Shown: positions 15,994 to 24,239 of the stretch, one piece after another
How the letters are laid out: the number at the start of each line of letters is the position of its first letter
Numbering within the stretch: the first letter of the stretch is position 1
Assembly (NCBI GenBank): GCA_016714225.1
Contig: JADJNS010000021.1
Span: 62,001 to 126,000, forward strand
DNA: 64,000 nucleotides
Origin: Archangiaceae bacterium
Lineage (GTDB): Bacteria; Myxococcota; Myxococcia; Myxococcales; Myxococcaceae
Direction: 5' to 3'
Notes under the pieces: model-generated
The model's input: the letters and a program-made list of their open reading frames with translations, nothing else
What the model was told of the DNA's origin: nothing
Database searches by the model: none
Translations under genes and position numbers: made by a program

Positions 15994-17928
15994 TTGCTGA
16001 TCTCCGGTTCCAAGATCGGGCGCTACGTGGTGAAGCGAAAGCTCGCCGAAGGCGGCATGGCCGAGATCTACCTGGCCGCCGCGGTGGGCCCCGAGGGCTT
16101 CGAGAAGGAAGTCGCGATCAAGGTGGTGCGCAGCTTTCTGGCCAGCGACGACGGCTTCATGAAGATGTTCGTCGACGAGGCGCGGCTGGCCTCGCGGCTG
16201 AACCACGCCAACGTGGTGCAGATCTTCGACTTCGCCAAGCACGACGACTCGTACTTCATCGCCATGGAGTACGTGCGCGGTGTCTCGCTGTGGGACCTGC
16301 GCCGCCGCTGCCGCGAGCTCGGGGTGCGGCTGCCGTCGACGCTGGTGGCCGAGCTCGGGCTGCACATCGCGCGCGGCCTGCACTACGCGCACTCGCTCAC
16401 CGAGCGCGGCCGCCTGGTGGGCCTGGTGCACCGCGACGTCACGCCGCACAACGTGCTCATCTCGTTCGAAGGCGCGGTGAAGATCACCGACTTCGGCATC
16501 GCCAAGGCCTCGGGCAACCAGAGCTCGACCGCCGCCGGCATGCTCAAGGGCAAGTTCGCGTACATGAGCCCCGAGCAGGCGCGCGGCGAGAAGATCGACT
16601 CGCGCACCGACGTCTTCGCGCTCGGCATCGTGCTGTGGGAGATGCTCACCGGCGGCCGGCTGTTCGAAGGCGACAGCGACGTGGCGGTGCTGCGCGCGGT
16701 GCAGCAGAGCTACATCAGCCCGCCGGCGCGGCTGAACCCCGACGTGCCGGCCGACCTCGACGCGGTGATCATGAAGGCGCTCGAGCGCGACGAGACGAAG
16801 CGCTACCAGAGCGCGCAGGAATTCGAGCGCGCGTTGGCGAACTTCGTGCTGCGCAACGCGAAGTCGGTCGAAGACACCAACGTCGGCATGTTCGTCTCGC
16901 AGATGTTCAAAGACGAGCTCGACGAGCTGAAGGCCGCCGAGTTCATGGAGCGCGAGGGCACCCACTCGACGGCGAAAGAGCCGCCGGCCGAGCCGAGCGT
17001 ACCGAGCGTGGCGCTCGCCGAGACGGCGATCGTGCGCCGGGAGCACGGCAAGCCCCGCGCGTCGGCGCCCACCGCGCTGATCGAGAAGCCGCAGACCGCG
17101 CTGCTGCCGGGCACCGTGCCGCCGGCGCAGCTCGGCCCGCTGATGGACGCGGACGAGCCCTCGCAGAAGCGCACCGACCAGATGAAGGAGTGGGGCCAGC
17201 AGACGGTCACGCCCAACCCCGGGCCGCCGCCGGCGGTGGTGCTCAAAGACTCGTTCGCCAGAGAGGTCGCCGAGGCCTCGAAGCAGATCAACGAAGAAGA
17301 GGCCGAGCGCGCCCGCACCACCGACAGCGTGCCGCGCACCACCGCGCCGGCGCCCGATCGGGAGCTGCCCGCGCTGCGCAAGAAGAACCCTCTGCCGTGG
17401 GTGCTGGTGTCGATGATCGCCGCGGGCTTCATCGCCTCGCTCGGCTACCTGTGGGTGTTCAGGCAGCGCGAAGAGGTGCCCATCGTGGTGGCGCCTCCGC
17501 CGGTGGCGGTGGCCGCAGACCTCGGCGCGAAGCTCGCGCCGCAGCAACCGGCGGTCGAGCCTGCACCCGAGACGCGCGACGCGCTCCCCCCCGAGAAGGC
17601 GCCCGAGCCAGAGCCGGTGGCTGCGGCCGAGGCCCCGCCGCCGTCGGTGCCCGAGAAGGCGCCCGAGAAAGAGAAGCCGGTGGCGCCGGTCGAGAAGCCG
17701 CGCGCGGTGGCGATGGGCGTGCTCGAGGTGAACGCCACGCCGTTCGCCGCGCTGTCGATCGACGGCAAGGTGCGCGACACCGAGGTAATCGGCTTGCGCA
17801 AGTACAAGCTGCCCCCCGGCGCGCACACCCTCAAGCTCGAGCACCCCAAGCGGGTGATGACGATGCAGGTGAGCATCACCGCGAATCGCACCACGCCGGT
17901 GGTCTTCCGCGCGCTCGAGCCGCAGTGA
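15994..17928 (+). CDS. Ser/Thr protein kinase with C-terminal PEGA domain
   Basis: 644 aa. The kinase domain (about 9-285) has the nucleotide loop LAEGGMAEIYLA, Lys43, the catalytic loop HRDVTPHN (146-153; the usual Lys is Thr, common in myxobacterial kinases) and DFG (166-168). A long Pro/Glu/Ala-rich juxtamembrane part follows, then one membrane helix (about 467-489, PWVLVSMIAAGFIASLGYLW). A second Pro-rich linker and a periplasmic PEGA domain (about 575-640) end the protein. It thus senses outside and phosphorylates inside. The start is TTG 15994; an in-frame stop just upstream rules out a longer one. Confidence 0.92.
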   Translation: MLISGSKIGRYVVKRKLAEGGMAEIYLAAAVGPEGFEKEVAIKVVRSFLASDDGFMKMFVDEARLASRLNHANVVQIFDFAKHDDSYFIAMEYVRGVSLWDLRRRCRELGVRLPSTLVAELGLHIARGLHYAHSLTERGRLVGLVHRDVTPHNVLISFEGAVKITDFGIAKASGNQSSTAAGMLKGKFAYMSPEQARGEKIDSRTDVFALGIVLWEMLTGGRLFEGDSDVAVLRAVQQSYISPPARLNPDVPADLDAVIMKALERDETKRYQSAQEFERALANFVLRNAKSVEDTNVGMFVSQMFKDELDELKAAEFMEREGTHSTAKEPPAEPSVPSVALAETAIVRREHGKPRASAPTALIEKPQTALLPGTVPPAQLGPLMDADEPSQKRTDQMKEWGQQTVTPNPGPPPAVVLKDSFAREVAEASKQINEEEAERARTTDSVPRTTAPAPDRELPALRKKNPLPWVLVSMIAAGFIASLGYLWVFRQREEVPIVVAPPPVAVAADLGAKLAPQQPAVEPAPETRDALPPEKAPEPEPVAAAEAPPPSVPEKAPEKEKPVAPVEKPRAVAMGVLEVNATPFAALSIDGKVRDTEVIGLRKYKLPPGAHTLKLEHPKRVMTMQVSITANRTTPVVFRALEPQ

Positions 17929-17946
17929 GCGCGCGCCCGCCCCGCT

Positions 17947-18945
17947 TCAGAGCCTCTGCCACTTCGGGGCGAAGGTGGCGTTGGTGACGGTGGGCGGGTC
18001 GATCGAGATGAAGTAGTCGGCGCGGCGGTTGGCTTGCTCGTCGGTGTCGTCGGCGGTCAGCACCTTGAGCGCCTCTTCACCGAAGCCCTCGGCGTAGATG
18101 GAGATCGTCAGCCCCTTCTTCTTGAAGTACTGGCCGATGGCGCGCGCGCGGTTGAGCGAGAGGGTGCGGTTGAAGTCTTTCGCCGCCACGGTGTCGGTGT
18201 GCCCCGCGATGTAGAGCTTCAGCTCGGCGAGGCTGCCGTACTTCAGCACCGCGTCGCGTATCAGCCCGTAGCTCTTGTCGAGCTTCGCCGTCTCGCTGTC
18301 GCGCACATCGGCCTTGCCGCTGTCGAACTGCACCTCTTCGTGGGGAATGTCGATCTGCCAGGGCGAGAGCTCGACGCCGTCGAACAGCTCGGTCTTGTCG
18401 AAGACCTTGAGCCAGATCTTCATGATTCGCCCGGTGCGCTCGGGCCAGGTCACCTCGAGCAGAGACCCCGGCGCCTCACCGTTGAACGGCACCTCGCCGT
18501 CGAAGGCGGTCTTGCCGGTGTCCATCAGCACCTTCAGCTCGGCCTTGGCCGCCGGGCGGTTCATCGAGAACCGCAGCTTGCGGTTGGCCAGGTCGACGTC
18601 TTCTTTCTTCAGGGTCAGGCGCAGCTGCCCGTACAGCTCGGTGTCGAAGGTGAGCGGCATCGCCTGGGTCGTGCCGTTGGGGAAGTTGACCGAGAGCTCT
18701 CCGTTCCACGTGAACTTGCCCTCGGGCTGGGCGAGCTCGATGTCGCGGGTGACGCCGGGCCTGCCGCCGCCCTTCACGTCGACCTCTTTGCCGTCGCTGC
18801 GCTTGAGCTTGAGCCGGAAGCCGGCGATCGGCTCCAAGATGTGCACGTGCACGGTGGGCAGGCCCTTCTTCAGCTCGGGCCGGGTGGTGACCGACACGTC
18901 GATGGCGTCGGTGAGCAGGGTGGCGATGGCGAGGGTGAGCAGCAC
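17947..18945 (-). CDS. OmpA-family peptidoglycan-binding protein
   Basis: 332 aa from GTG 18945, chosen because AAGGAG lies 6-7 bases upstream (18952-18957) and the protein then opens with a signal peptide (VLLTLAIATLLTDA). Residues about 20-205 are a beta-rich region of unknown fold. Residues about 215-325 are an OmpA domain (VQFDSGKADV, IAGHTDTVAAKD, QANRRADYFISI). It overlaps no gene but follows the 18960 gene by 14 bp, forming an operon with the next two upstream genes. Probably a periplasmic or outer-membrane wall linker. Confidence 0.85.
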   Translation of the reverse strand: MLLTLAIATLLTDAIDVSVTTRPELKKGLPTVHVHILEPIAGFRLKLKRSDGKEVDVKGGGRPGVTRDIELAQPEGKFTWNGELSVNFPNGTTQAMPLTFDTELYGQLRLTLKKEDVDLANRKLRFSMNRPAAKAELKVLMDTGKTAFDGEVPFNGEAPGSLLEVTWPERTGRIMKIWLKVFDKTELFDGVELSPWQIDIPHEEVQFDSGKADVRDSETAKLDKSYGLIRDAVLKYGSLAELKLYIAGHTDTVAAKDFNRTLSLNRARAIGQYFKKKGLTISIYAEGFGEEALKVLTADDTDEQANRRADYFISIDPPTVTNATFAPKWQRL

Positions 18946-18959
18946 GAAGGGCTCCTTGG

Positions 18960-20006
18960 CTAGAAACGGCTGACCGGCAGCGCAATTCGGGTGATGCGCC
19001 GGTTCTGCTTGCTGGCGAAGGGCAGCTCGGCGCGCGCGAAGAGGTCGCCCTCGTTGATCCACGCCAGCTCCTGGCTCAGCACGTCGAAGAGCTGGTACGC
19101 GCGGCTCTTGCCGCTCACCTGCAGCTGTAGAAACAGCGCCAACCGCCGGTCTTGGCCCGGCGCGGGGCCGAGCGCCACCGGCACCGGCAGCCCCTTCTGC
19201 AGCGCCTGCGCCGCCTGAGCCATCACCTCTTCCAGCCTGGGCTGGTTGGGGCCATCGACCTGCTGCTCCTTGAAGCTGACTCCCAGCGACTGCAGCGCTT
19301 CGTTGAGCTGCTCGGGCGCGAGCGCCGAGCCGGGGCTCGCGGCGACCGCCCCCAGCGACGGGCGCGGGCGGGGAGCCCCCATCGAGGCCCGGGGCGCGCT
19401 GGGGCCGTCGACCTTCGCCACCGCGCTCTCGCCCAGCTCGCGCCGGGCCAGCGCCGGGTTCTTCTTCAGCACCGTCTCTTCGTTGGCCTCGGGGCTCTGG
19501 CCGAGCTCGTGCGCGGCGCGGGGGTTCTTGCGCAGCGCCGGGCCGGCACCCGAGTCGAAGCGGTGCTGCGCAAGCCGCGGGTCGGTGAGCTCGAACCCGG
19601 GCCGCGGGCGGTTGGGTGAGCCGGGCGGCGAGTAGCCCGCCGGCAGCCGGGGCGCGTCGTCGCGCGGAGAGAGCTCTCCGCCCTTGAGCTTGAACGCGAA
19701 CAGCGGGTCGGCCTCGGCCTTGAGCAGCTGCACCACCGAGTAGCCCGCGGCCACCTGGTGGTCGACGGTGCAGCGGTCGAACACCTCGACGTCGCCCAGG
19801 CCGCGCAGCGCGTCGGCGAAGGCGTGCACCTCGGCGGCCGAGTGCCCCGCGGCGACCGCTCGGTTGAGCAGCTCGCGCTGCAGGTCGGTCGGCGCGTCCT
19901 CCAACAGCTCGGAGAACAGCCCGCGCGAGGTCTCGGGCCAGCCGTCGACCGTCTTGCGCGCCTCGGCGCTCACCAGGTCGAACGCGCTCGAGGTGCGCTT
20001 CTTCAC
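18960..20006 (-). CDS. Hypothetical protein, middle gene of the OmpA trio
   Basis: 348 aa from GTG 20006, which overlaps the previous stop (GTGA) and has AAAGGCGG about 8 bases upstream. It is soluble with no signal peptide. The N-terminal 110 residues are compact; residues about 120-230 are Pro/Arg/Ala-rich and contain a loosely repeated motif (LRKNP / LKKNP). The C-terminal 110 residues form a folded, beta-rich part ending FASKQNRRITRIALPVSRF. No family recognised. Coupling to the 20003 gene and closeness to the OmpA gene suggest a shared job. Confidence 0.6.
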   Translation of the reverse strand: MKKRTSSAFDLVSAEARKTVDGWPETSRGLFSELLEDAPTDLQRELLNRAVAAGHSAAEVHAFADALRGLGDVEVFDRCTVDHQVAAGYSVVQLLKAEADPLFAFKLKGGELSPRDDAPRLPAGYSPPGSPNRPRPGFELTDPRLAQHRFDSGAGPALRKNPRAAHELGQSPEANEETVLKKNPALARRELGESAVAKVDGPSAPRASMGAPRPRPSLGAVAASPGSALAPEQLNEALQSLGVSFKEQQVDGPNQPRLEEVMAQAAQALQKGLPVPVALGPAPGQDRRLALFLQLQVSGKSRAYQLFDVLSQELAWINEGDLFARAELPFASKQNRRITRIALPVSRF

Positions 20007-20383
20007 CCGCGGCCGCCTTTGGGCAGGCGCTCGGCCGAGCGGCGCAGCACGGTGAGCGTGGCGCCCACCATCGCCAGCCGCTCGAAGTGCCCCACCAGCA
20101 GCGGCACGTCGACGTCGGCCTTGAGCCGGCCCGCCCAGCGGGTGAGCAGCAGCGCGAGCGGGGGAACCGCAGCGAAGCGGCCGGTCGCGAGCGCCTTCAG
20201 CTGCGCGGCCGCTTCGACGGCGCGCGCCCCGCCCAGCTCGCGAAGCTCTTTGACGCACTCGACCAGGTGCCGGTGCAGCACCTGGCCCGAGCGCAGGTCT
20301 GAGAGCTCTTCGAGCAGCACGTCTCCGTTCAGCTCACGGTTGGCGAACGGTGCTGAGGGCGCGGCGCGCTGCGGCTGCGGCAT
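20003..20383 (-). CDS. Small helical hypothetical protein
   Basis: 126 aa, all-helical by appearance (LLEELSDLRSGQVLHRHLVE, ALLLTRWAGRLKADVDVPLL), with no signal peptide or cysteine. No family recognised. First gene of a three-gene operon; its end overlaps the next start by four bases. ATG at 20383. Confidence 0.6.
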   Translation of the reverse strand: MPQPQRAAPSAPFANRELNGDVLLEELSDLRSGQVLHRHLVECVKELRELGGARAVEAAAQLKALATGRFAAVPPLALLLTRWAGRLKADVDVPLLVGHFERLAMVGATLTVLRRSAERLPKGGRG

Positions 20384-20405
20384 GCGCAGCCCTTATAGCG
20401 TGGGC

Positions 20406-20843
20406 TCAGGCTGCAGACGCCAGCCGGCCCTGCGCGCTGGCCTTCGCGTCGCCGGCGCGGGTCGCGCGAGGGCGAAACAACGGGGCGTAGACCTCGCGGT
20501 GGTGCCAGGCCAAGTAGAGCTGCAGCGCGACGAGCACCACCGGCAAGCCGAGGGTGGCCGGCCCTTCGACCGTGGCGTGGAAGAGCAAGATGTTCACCGT
20601 CACCGGCGCCAGCAGCGCCAGCGCCAGCGGCACGAACCGGTTCGAGAGCAGCAGCACCGCCACCAGCACCTCGGTGCCCTTCACCAGGGTGAACAGGTAG
20701 CTGCCGGTGAGGAAGGTGAAGTACCCGACCGCCTCGGGGGGCGGGGGCGGCATGGGCAGGAAGTGGAGGAAGCCGTTCAGCCCGAAGACCAGGAAGACGA
20801 GGCCGAGCAGCACGCGAGCGACGTGGGGAGCGATGGTTTTCAT
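20406..20843 (-). CDS. DoxX-like membrane protein
   Basis: 145 aa from ATG 20843, with four hydrophobic helices (ARVLLGLVFLVFGLNGFLHF; TEVLVAVLLL; ALALLAPVTVNILLF; GLPVVLVALQLYLAW) in the DoxX/DoxD-like pattern, plus a basic tail. Family members act in thiol or quinone redox and in detoxification, but the exact role here is unknown. Its start lies 26 bp from the divergent LysR gene, the classic layout in which the regulator controls its neighbour; the shared gap (20844-20869) must hold the operator. Confidence 0.8.
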   Translation of the reverse strand: MKTIAPHVARVLLGLVFLVFGLNGFLHFLPMPPPPPEAVGYFTFLTGSYLFTLVKGTEVLVAVLLLSNRFVPLALALLAPVTVNILLFHATVEGPATLGLPVVLVALQLYLAWHHREVYAPLFRPRATRAGDAKASAQGRLASAA

Positions 20844-20869
20844 GATGACTGTTGTTACGCTTGTGCCCC

Positions 20870-21832
20870 ATGGCGAACTACGGCTCGAAAACACAACGCG
20901 CTGTTGCCGATGACGCAACAATCGACCTGAACCGGGTGCACGCCTTCATTCGGGTGGTCGAAGACGGCTCGTTCACCGCGGCGGCGAAGCGGCTGGGGCT
21001 GCCCAAGTCGTCGGTGAGCCGCAGCATCACCGCGCTCGAGCGCTCGCTGGGCGTGCGGCTGCTGCAGCGCACCACCCGCGCGCTGCACCTCACCGATGCC
21101 GGGCGCACCTGGTTTCAGCAGGTGCGGCCGGCGGTGGCCAGCCTCACCGACTCGACCGCCTCGGTGCGCGCGCTGGGCACCGAGCCGCGGGGGCGGGTGC
21201 GGGTGAGCGCGGCGCCCGACGCCACCGAGTGGCTGTCGAGCTACGTGGCGCGCTTCCGCAAGAAGTACCCCAAGGTGCAGCTCGAGCTCTCGTTCAGCTC
21301 GCGCCACGTCGACCTGGCCGCCGAAGGGTTCGACCTGGCGGTGCGCGCCGGCACGCTGACCGACGCGTCGCTGGTGGTGCGCCGCATCGAGGCCTCGAAC
21401 CTCACCCTGTTCGCCTCGGCGGCGTACCTGCGGCGGGCGGGCGCCCCGAAACGGCTCGCCGAGCTCGCCGAGCACGAGTGCATCGGCATGAACGCGCAGG
21501 GCGGGCGCGTCACCTGGTCTCTCACCGGGCCCTCGCAAGCGCTCGAGTCGGTCGAGCTCGACTGCGCGGTGAGCACCGACCTGCTCGGCTTCGCCGCCCG
21601 CGCCTGCGCGCTGGGCATGGGCATCGCGCTGCTGCCCGAGGTGTTCGCCGGCAGCGAGCTGGTGCGGGTGTTGCCTCAGTACCGCAAGGTGGGCGGCTCG
21701 CTGAACGTGGTGAGCCCCAGCCGCGGGTTCGAGCCCCGCGCGGTGGCGCTGTTCAAAGAAGGGCTGGTCGACGAGCTGCTCAAGATGACGGCGAAGTGCA
21801 CCAAGCACGTCGCGAAGCAGCTGACGCGGTGA
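20870..21832 (+). CDS. LysR-family transcriptional regulator
   Basis: 320 aa from ATG 20870 (an upstream TTG at 20852 would add six residues). The N-terminal winged helix-turn-helix spans about residues 20-78 (FIRVVEDGSFTAAAKRLGLP, KSSVSRSITALERSLGVRLL). The effector-binding domain follows (RGRVRVSAAPDATEWL onward), with the common GMGIALLPEVFAG near the end. It is probably the regulator of the divergent doxX-like gene. A strong hairpin follows its stop. Confidence 0.92.
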   Translation: MANYGSKTQRAVADDATIDLNRVHAFIRVVEDGSFTAAAKRLGLPKSSVSRSITALERSLGVRLLQRTTRALHLTDAGRTWFQQVRPAVASLTDSTASVRALGTEPRGRVRVSAAPDATEWLSSYVARFRKKYPKVQLELSFSSRHVDLAAEGFDLAVRAGTLTDASLVVRRIEASNLTLFASAAYLRRAGAPKRLAELAEHECIGMNAQGGRVTWSLTGPSQALESVELDCAVSTDLLGFAARACALGMGIALLPEVFAGSELVRVLPQYRKVGGSLNVVSPSRGFEPRAVALFKEGLVDELLKMTAKCTKHVAKQLTR

Positions 21833-21848
21833 GGCGCTGGGGTGCTCG

Positions 21849-21880
21849 CCCCCGCCGCGCACGCACGCAGGCGGCGGGGG
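21849..21880 (+). terminator. G+C-rich hairpin after the LysR gene
   Basis: Perfect 10-bp stem CCCCCGCCGC / GCGGCGGGGG with a 12-base loop, 16 bp after the LysR stop. No T run follows, so it may be Rho-assisted. Confidence 0.55.
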
Positions 21881-22206
21881 GTGCCCCTCGATGTCCCCGC
21901 AGTGGCTACCCTGCGCGGCGCGAGGCGTTTGGGTGGGAGCGAGATGCAGCAGACGGCTCGAAACAACGCCTCGGTTCGCAGATGAGGGCACGACAGACCA
22001 CCGTGCGCGGCACCGAAAGTGGTTTCTGGGCGGGGATTTCGTCGTGGGCGACGACAAGCCCTTCCAGTTCCGAAGATGGCTGGCGGGTCGACGCTCTCCA
22101 GCGCCGGATGCAGCCTGCCGCCCCTGTCGGCCCTGGTGCGGCGACGGGCCCACGTCGCACCAAGCTCATCTGGGGTGCGCACCCGCCGCCGCCCGGTCTC
22201 GACCCT
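21881..22206. other. Gap with no recognisable gene
   Basis: About 325 bp between the LysR terminator and the end of lpxI. Open frames cross it on both strands but are Arg/Pro/Ser-rich and match nothing I know. No tRNA cloverleaf, repeat or second hairpin is obvious. Confidence 0.5.
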
Positions 22207-23016
22207 TCACGCGCCGACGACGCTGATGCCCAGCTGGCGCGCGAGGCGCAGCAGCTCGGGGCCGTCGAGCAGCACGGTGCGGCCGGCCTCGATGGCCAGC
22301 ACGCGCGCCTTCGCCTCGCGCATCACCTCGAGCGTGACCGGCCCCACCGCGGGCAGGTCGAACCTCAGGTCCTGATTCGGCTTGCAGCGCTTCACCACCA
22401 CCGCGCCGGCGCCGCCCAGCCGCCCTGCCCTGCGAATCGCCTCGTCGGTGCCCTCGACCGCCTCGACCGCCAGCACCACGCCGTCTTTCACGATGACGGT
22501 CTGCCCCACGTCAGCGCGGCCCAGCGCGGTGGCCACCTCGTGGCCCAGCTGCACGTCGCGCGCTTCGCGGTCGGTGAGCGCCGCGCCGGCCAAGAGCCCG
22601 CTGCCCGCCAGCACCTGCGGCACGAAGTCGGTGGGCGCCACGATGCGCACCCCACCCTCTTCGAAGTACCGGGCGATGGCGCGCAGGAGCTCGTCGTCGC
22701 GCAGGCTGCGCATGCCCAGCGCGATCTTCCACCCGCCCGCGTCGGGCCAGGCCTGGGTGAGGCTCTTCACCCGGCCGATGCCGCCGGCCATCACCGCCTG
22801 TTCGACGCCGGCGCCGCGCAGCGCGCGCAAGATCGCCTGGGCCTGCCCGAGCCGCACCCAGGTGATGCTGGCCACCTCGCCGGCCAGCGCCGGGTCGGCC
22901 TCGCCGCGGTGCGCGACGGCGTGAACGGTGAGGCCCTGGGCCTTCGCGGCGCGCGCGAAGAGAAAGGGGAAGGTGCCGCCCCCCGCGATGAGGCCGATGG
23001 GGGCGCCCATCGCCAA
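22207..23016 (-). CDS. lpxI: UDP-2,3-diacylglucosamine pyrophosphatase LpxI
   Basis: Hydrolyses UDP-2,3-diacylglucosamine to lipid X and UMP, the fourth step of lipid A synthesis, in lineages that use LpxI rather than LpxH. At 269 aa it has the family length. The start GLIAGGGTFPFLFARAAKAQ and the C-terminal part (GAVVVKRCKPNQDLRFDLPA, VGPVTLEVM) are typical of the DUF1009/LpxI family. It is the last gene of the skp-lpxD-fabZ-lpxA-lpxI operon, 3 bp after lpxA. Confidence 0.92.
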   Translation of the reverse strand: MAMGAPIGLIAGGGTFPFLFARAAKAQGLTVHAVAHRGEADPALAGEVASITWVRLGQAQAILRALRGAGVEQAVMAGGIGRVKSLTQAWPDAGGWKIALGMRSLRDDELLRAIARYFEEGGVRIVAPTDFVPQVLAGSGLLAGAALTDREARDVQLGHEVATALGRADVGQTVIVKDGVVLAVEAVEGTDEAIRRAGRLGGAGAVVVKRCKPNQDLRFDLPAVGPVTLEVMREAKARVLAIEAGRTVLLDGPELLRLARQLGISVVGA

Positions 23017-23019
23017 GGC

Positions 23020-23799
23020 CTAGCGGGTGACGCCGCGCGTGCTGCGCTGGAGAAAGTCGACCAGGTGATCGATCTCGCTGTGGCCGCCGTGCTCGGCCTT
23101 CAGCTTCGAGAGCGCCTCGTTGAGCCCCATCTTCGAGCGGAAGAGAATCTTGTAGGCGTCTTTCACCCGGGAGATCTGATCGTCGTTGAAGCCGTGCCGG
23201 GTGAGGCCGACGGTGTTGAGGCCCACCAGCTCGGCGCGGTCGCCCTGCGCGGTGCAGTAGGGCGGCACGTCCATCGCCACCATCGCTCCGCCGGCGATGA
23301 AGGCGTGCTTGCCGATGCGAGTGAACTGGTGCACCGCGGTCAGCCCGCCCATGATCACGAAGTCGCCCAGCTCGACGTGCCCGGCGAGCGCGGCCGAGTT
23401 CGCCAGCACGCAGCCGTTGCCGATCACGCAGTCGTGGGCCACGTGGCTGTAGGCCATGAACAGGTTCTTGTTGCCGATGCGGGTGACGCCGCCGCCGCCG
23501 GCGGTGCCCTTGTGCAGGGTGGCGAACTCGCGCACCAGGTTCTCGTCGCCGATCACCAGCTGGGTGTCTTCGCCGGCGTACTTGAGATCTTGCGGCTCGG
23601 CGCCGACGCTGGCGAACTGGAAGATGCGGTTCCGCGCGCCGATGGTGGTGTCGCCTTCGATGACCGCGTGCGGGCTGACCCGCGAGCCGGGGCCGATGCG
23701 AACCTTGGGGCCGATGACTGCGTAGGGGCCGACCTCGACCGTCGGGTCGAGCTTCGCCTCGGGGTGAACGATGGCGGTGGGGTGAACCTTGCTGGTCAC
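23020..23799 (-). CDS. lpxA: UDP-N-acetylglucosamine acyltransferase LpxA
   Basis: First step of lipid A synthesis: moves a 3-hydroxyacyl chain from ACP to UDP-GlcNAc. 259 aa. The N-terminal two thirds is a left-handed beta-helix of hexapeptide repeats (VHPTAIVHPEAKLDPTVEVG, then IGPKVRIGPG). The catalytic histidine lies in YSHVAHDCVIG. The C-terminal helical domain (FNDDQISRVKDAYKILFRS) is typical. It overlaps fabZ by four bases and is followed by lpxI after 3 bp. Confidence 0.96.
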   Translation of the reverse strand: MTSKVHPTAIVHPEAKLDPTVEVGPYAVIGPKVRIGPGSRVSPHAVIEGDTTIGARNRIFQFASVGAEPQDLKYAGEDTQLVIGDENLVREFATLHKGTAGGGGVTRIGNKNLFMAYSHVAHDCVIGNGCVLANSAALAGHVELGDFVIMGGLTAVHQFTRIGKHAFIAGGAMVAMDVPPYCTAQGDRAELVGLNTVGLTRHGFNDDQISRVKDAYKILFRSKMGLNEALSKLKAEHGGHSEIDHLVDFLQRSTRGVTR

Positions 23800-24239
23800 G
23801 CCTTGGCCCTCTCGACCACGGTGGCGAGAAACTCGGCCTCGGCGACCTTGACGCCGTCGACCGTCGCCTCGCCGCGCTGCTTCCAGATCTGCCCCTTCTG
23901 CTTCATCACCGTGGCGGTGAGGGTGAGGCGGTCGCCCGGCACCACCGGCTTGCGGAACTTCGCGCCGTCGATGGCCATCAGGTAGACGACCATCTTCGAG
24001 GCGTCGAGCTTCTCGGTCTTGTACGCGAGCAGCGCGCAGGCCTGCGCCAGCGCCTCGAGAATCAGCACCCCCGGCATCACCGGGTGGCCGGGAAAGTGGC
24101 CGCCGAAGAACGGCTCGTTCAAGGTGACGTTCTTGTAGCCGACGAGCTTCTCGCCCGGAGTGAACTCGAGCACCCGATCGACCAGCAAGAACGGGTATCG
24201 GTGCGGAAGGATGTTCGAGATTTCGGTGACGTCCATCAT
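23796..24239 (-). CDS. fabZ: 3-hydroxyacyl-ACP dehydratase FabZ
   Basis: Dehydrates 3-hydroxyacyl-ACP in fatty-acid elongation and so competes with LpxA and LpxD for the same substrate. 147 aa hot-dog fold with LPHRYPFLLVDRV (11-23), GGHFPGHPVMPG (catalytic His48) and LILEALAQ (Glu62). The start ATG 24239 overlaps the lpxD stop (ATGA), and its end overlaps lpxA by four bases, so the enzymes are made in balance. Confidence 0.96.
   Translation of the reverse strand: MMDVTEISNILPHRYPFLLVDRVLEFTPGEKLVGYKNVTLNEPFFGGHFPGHPVMPGVLILEALAQACALLAYKTEKLDASKMVVYLMAIDGAKFRKPVVPGDRLTLTATVMKQKGQIWKQRGEATVDGVKVAEAEFLATVVERAKA

Noticed and set aside
21229..23985. 918-codon open frame on the plus strand
   Set aside because: It is antisense to lpxI and lpxA and out of frame in the LysR gene; those genes are certain.
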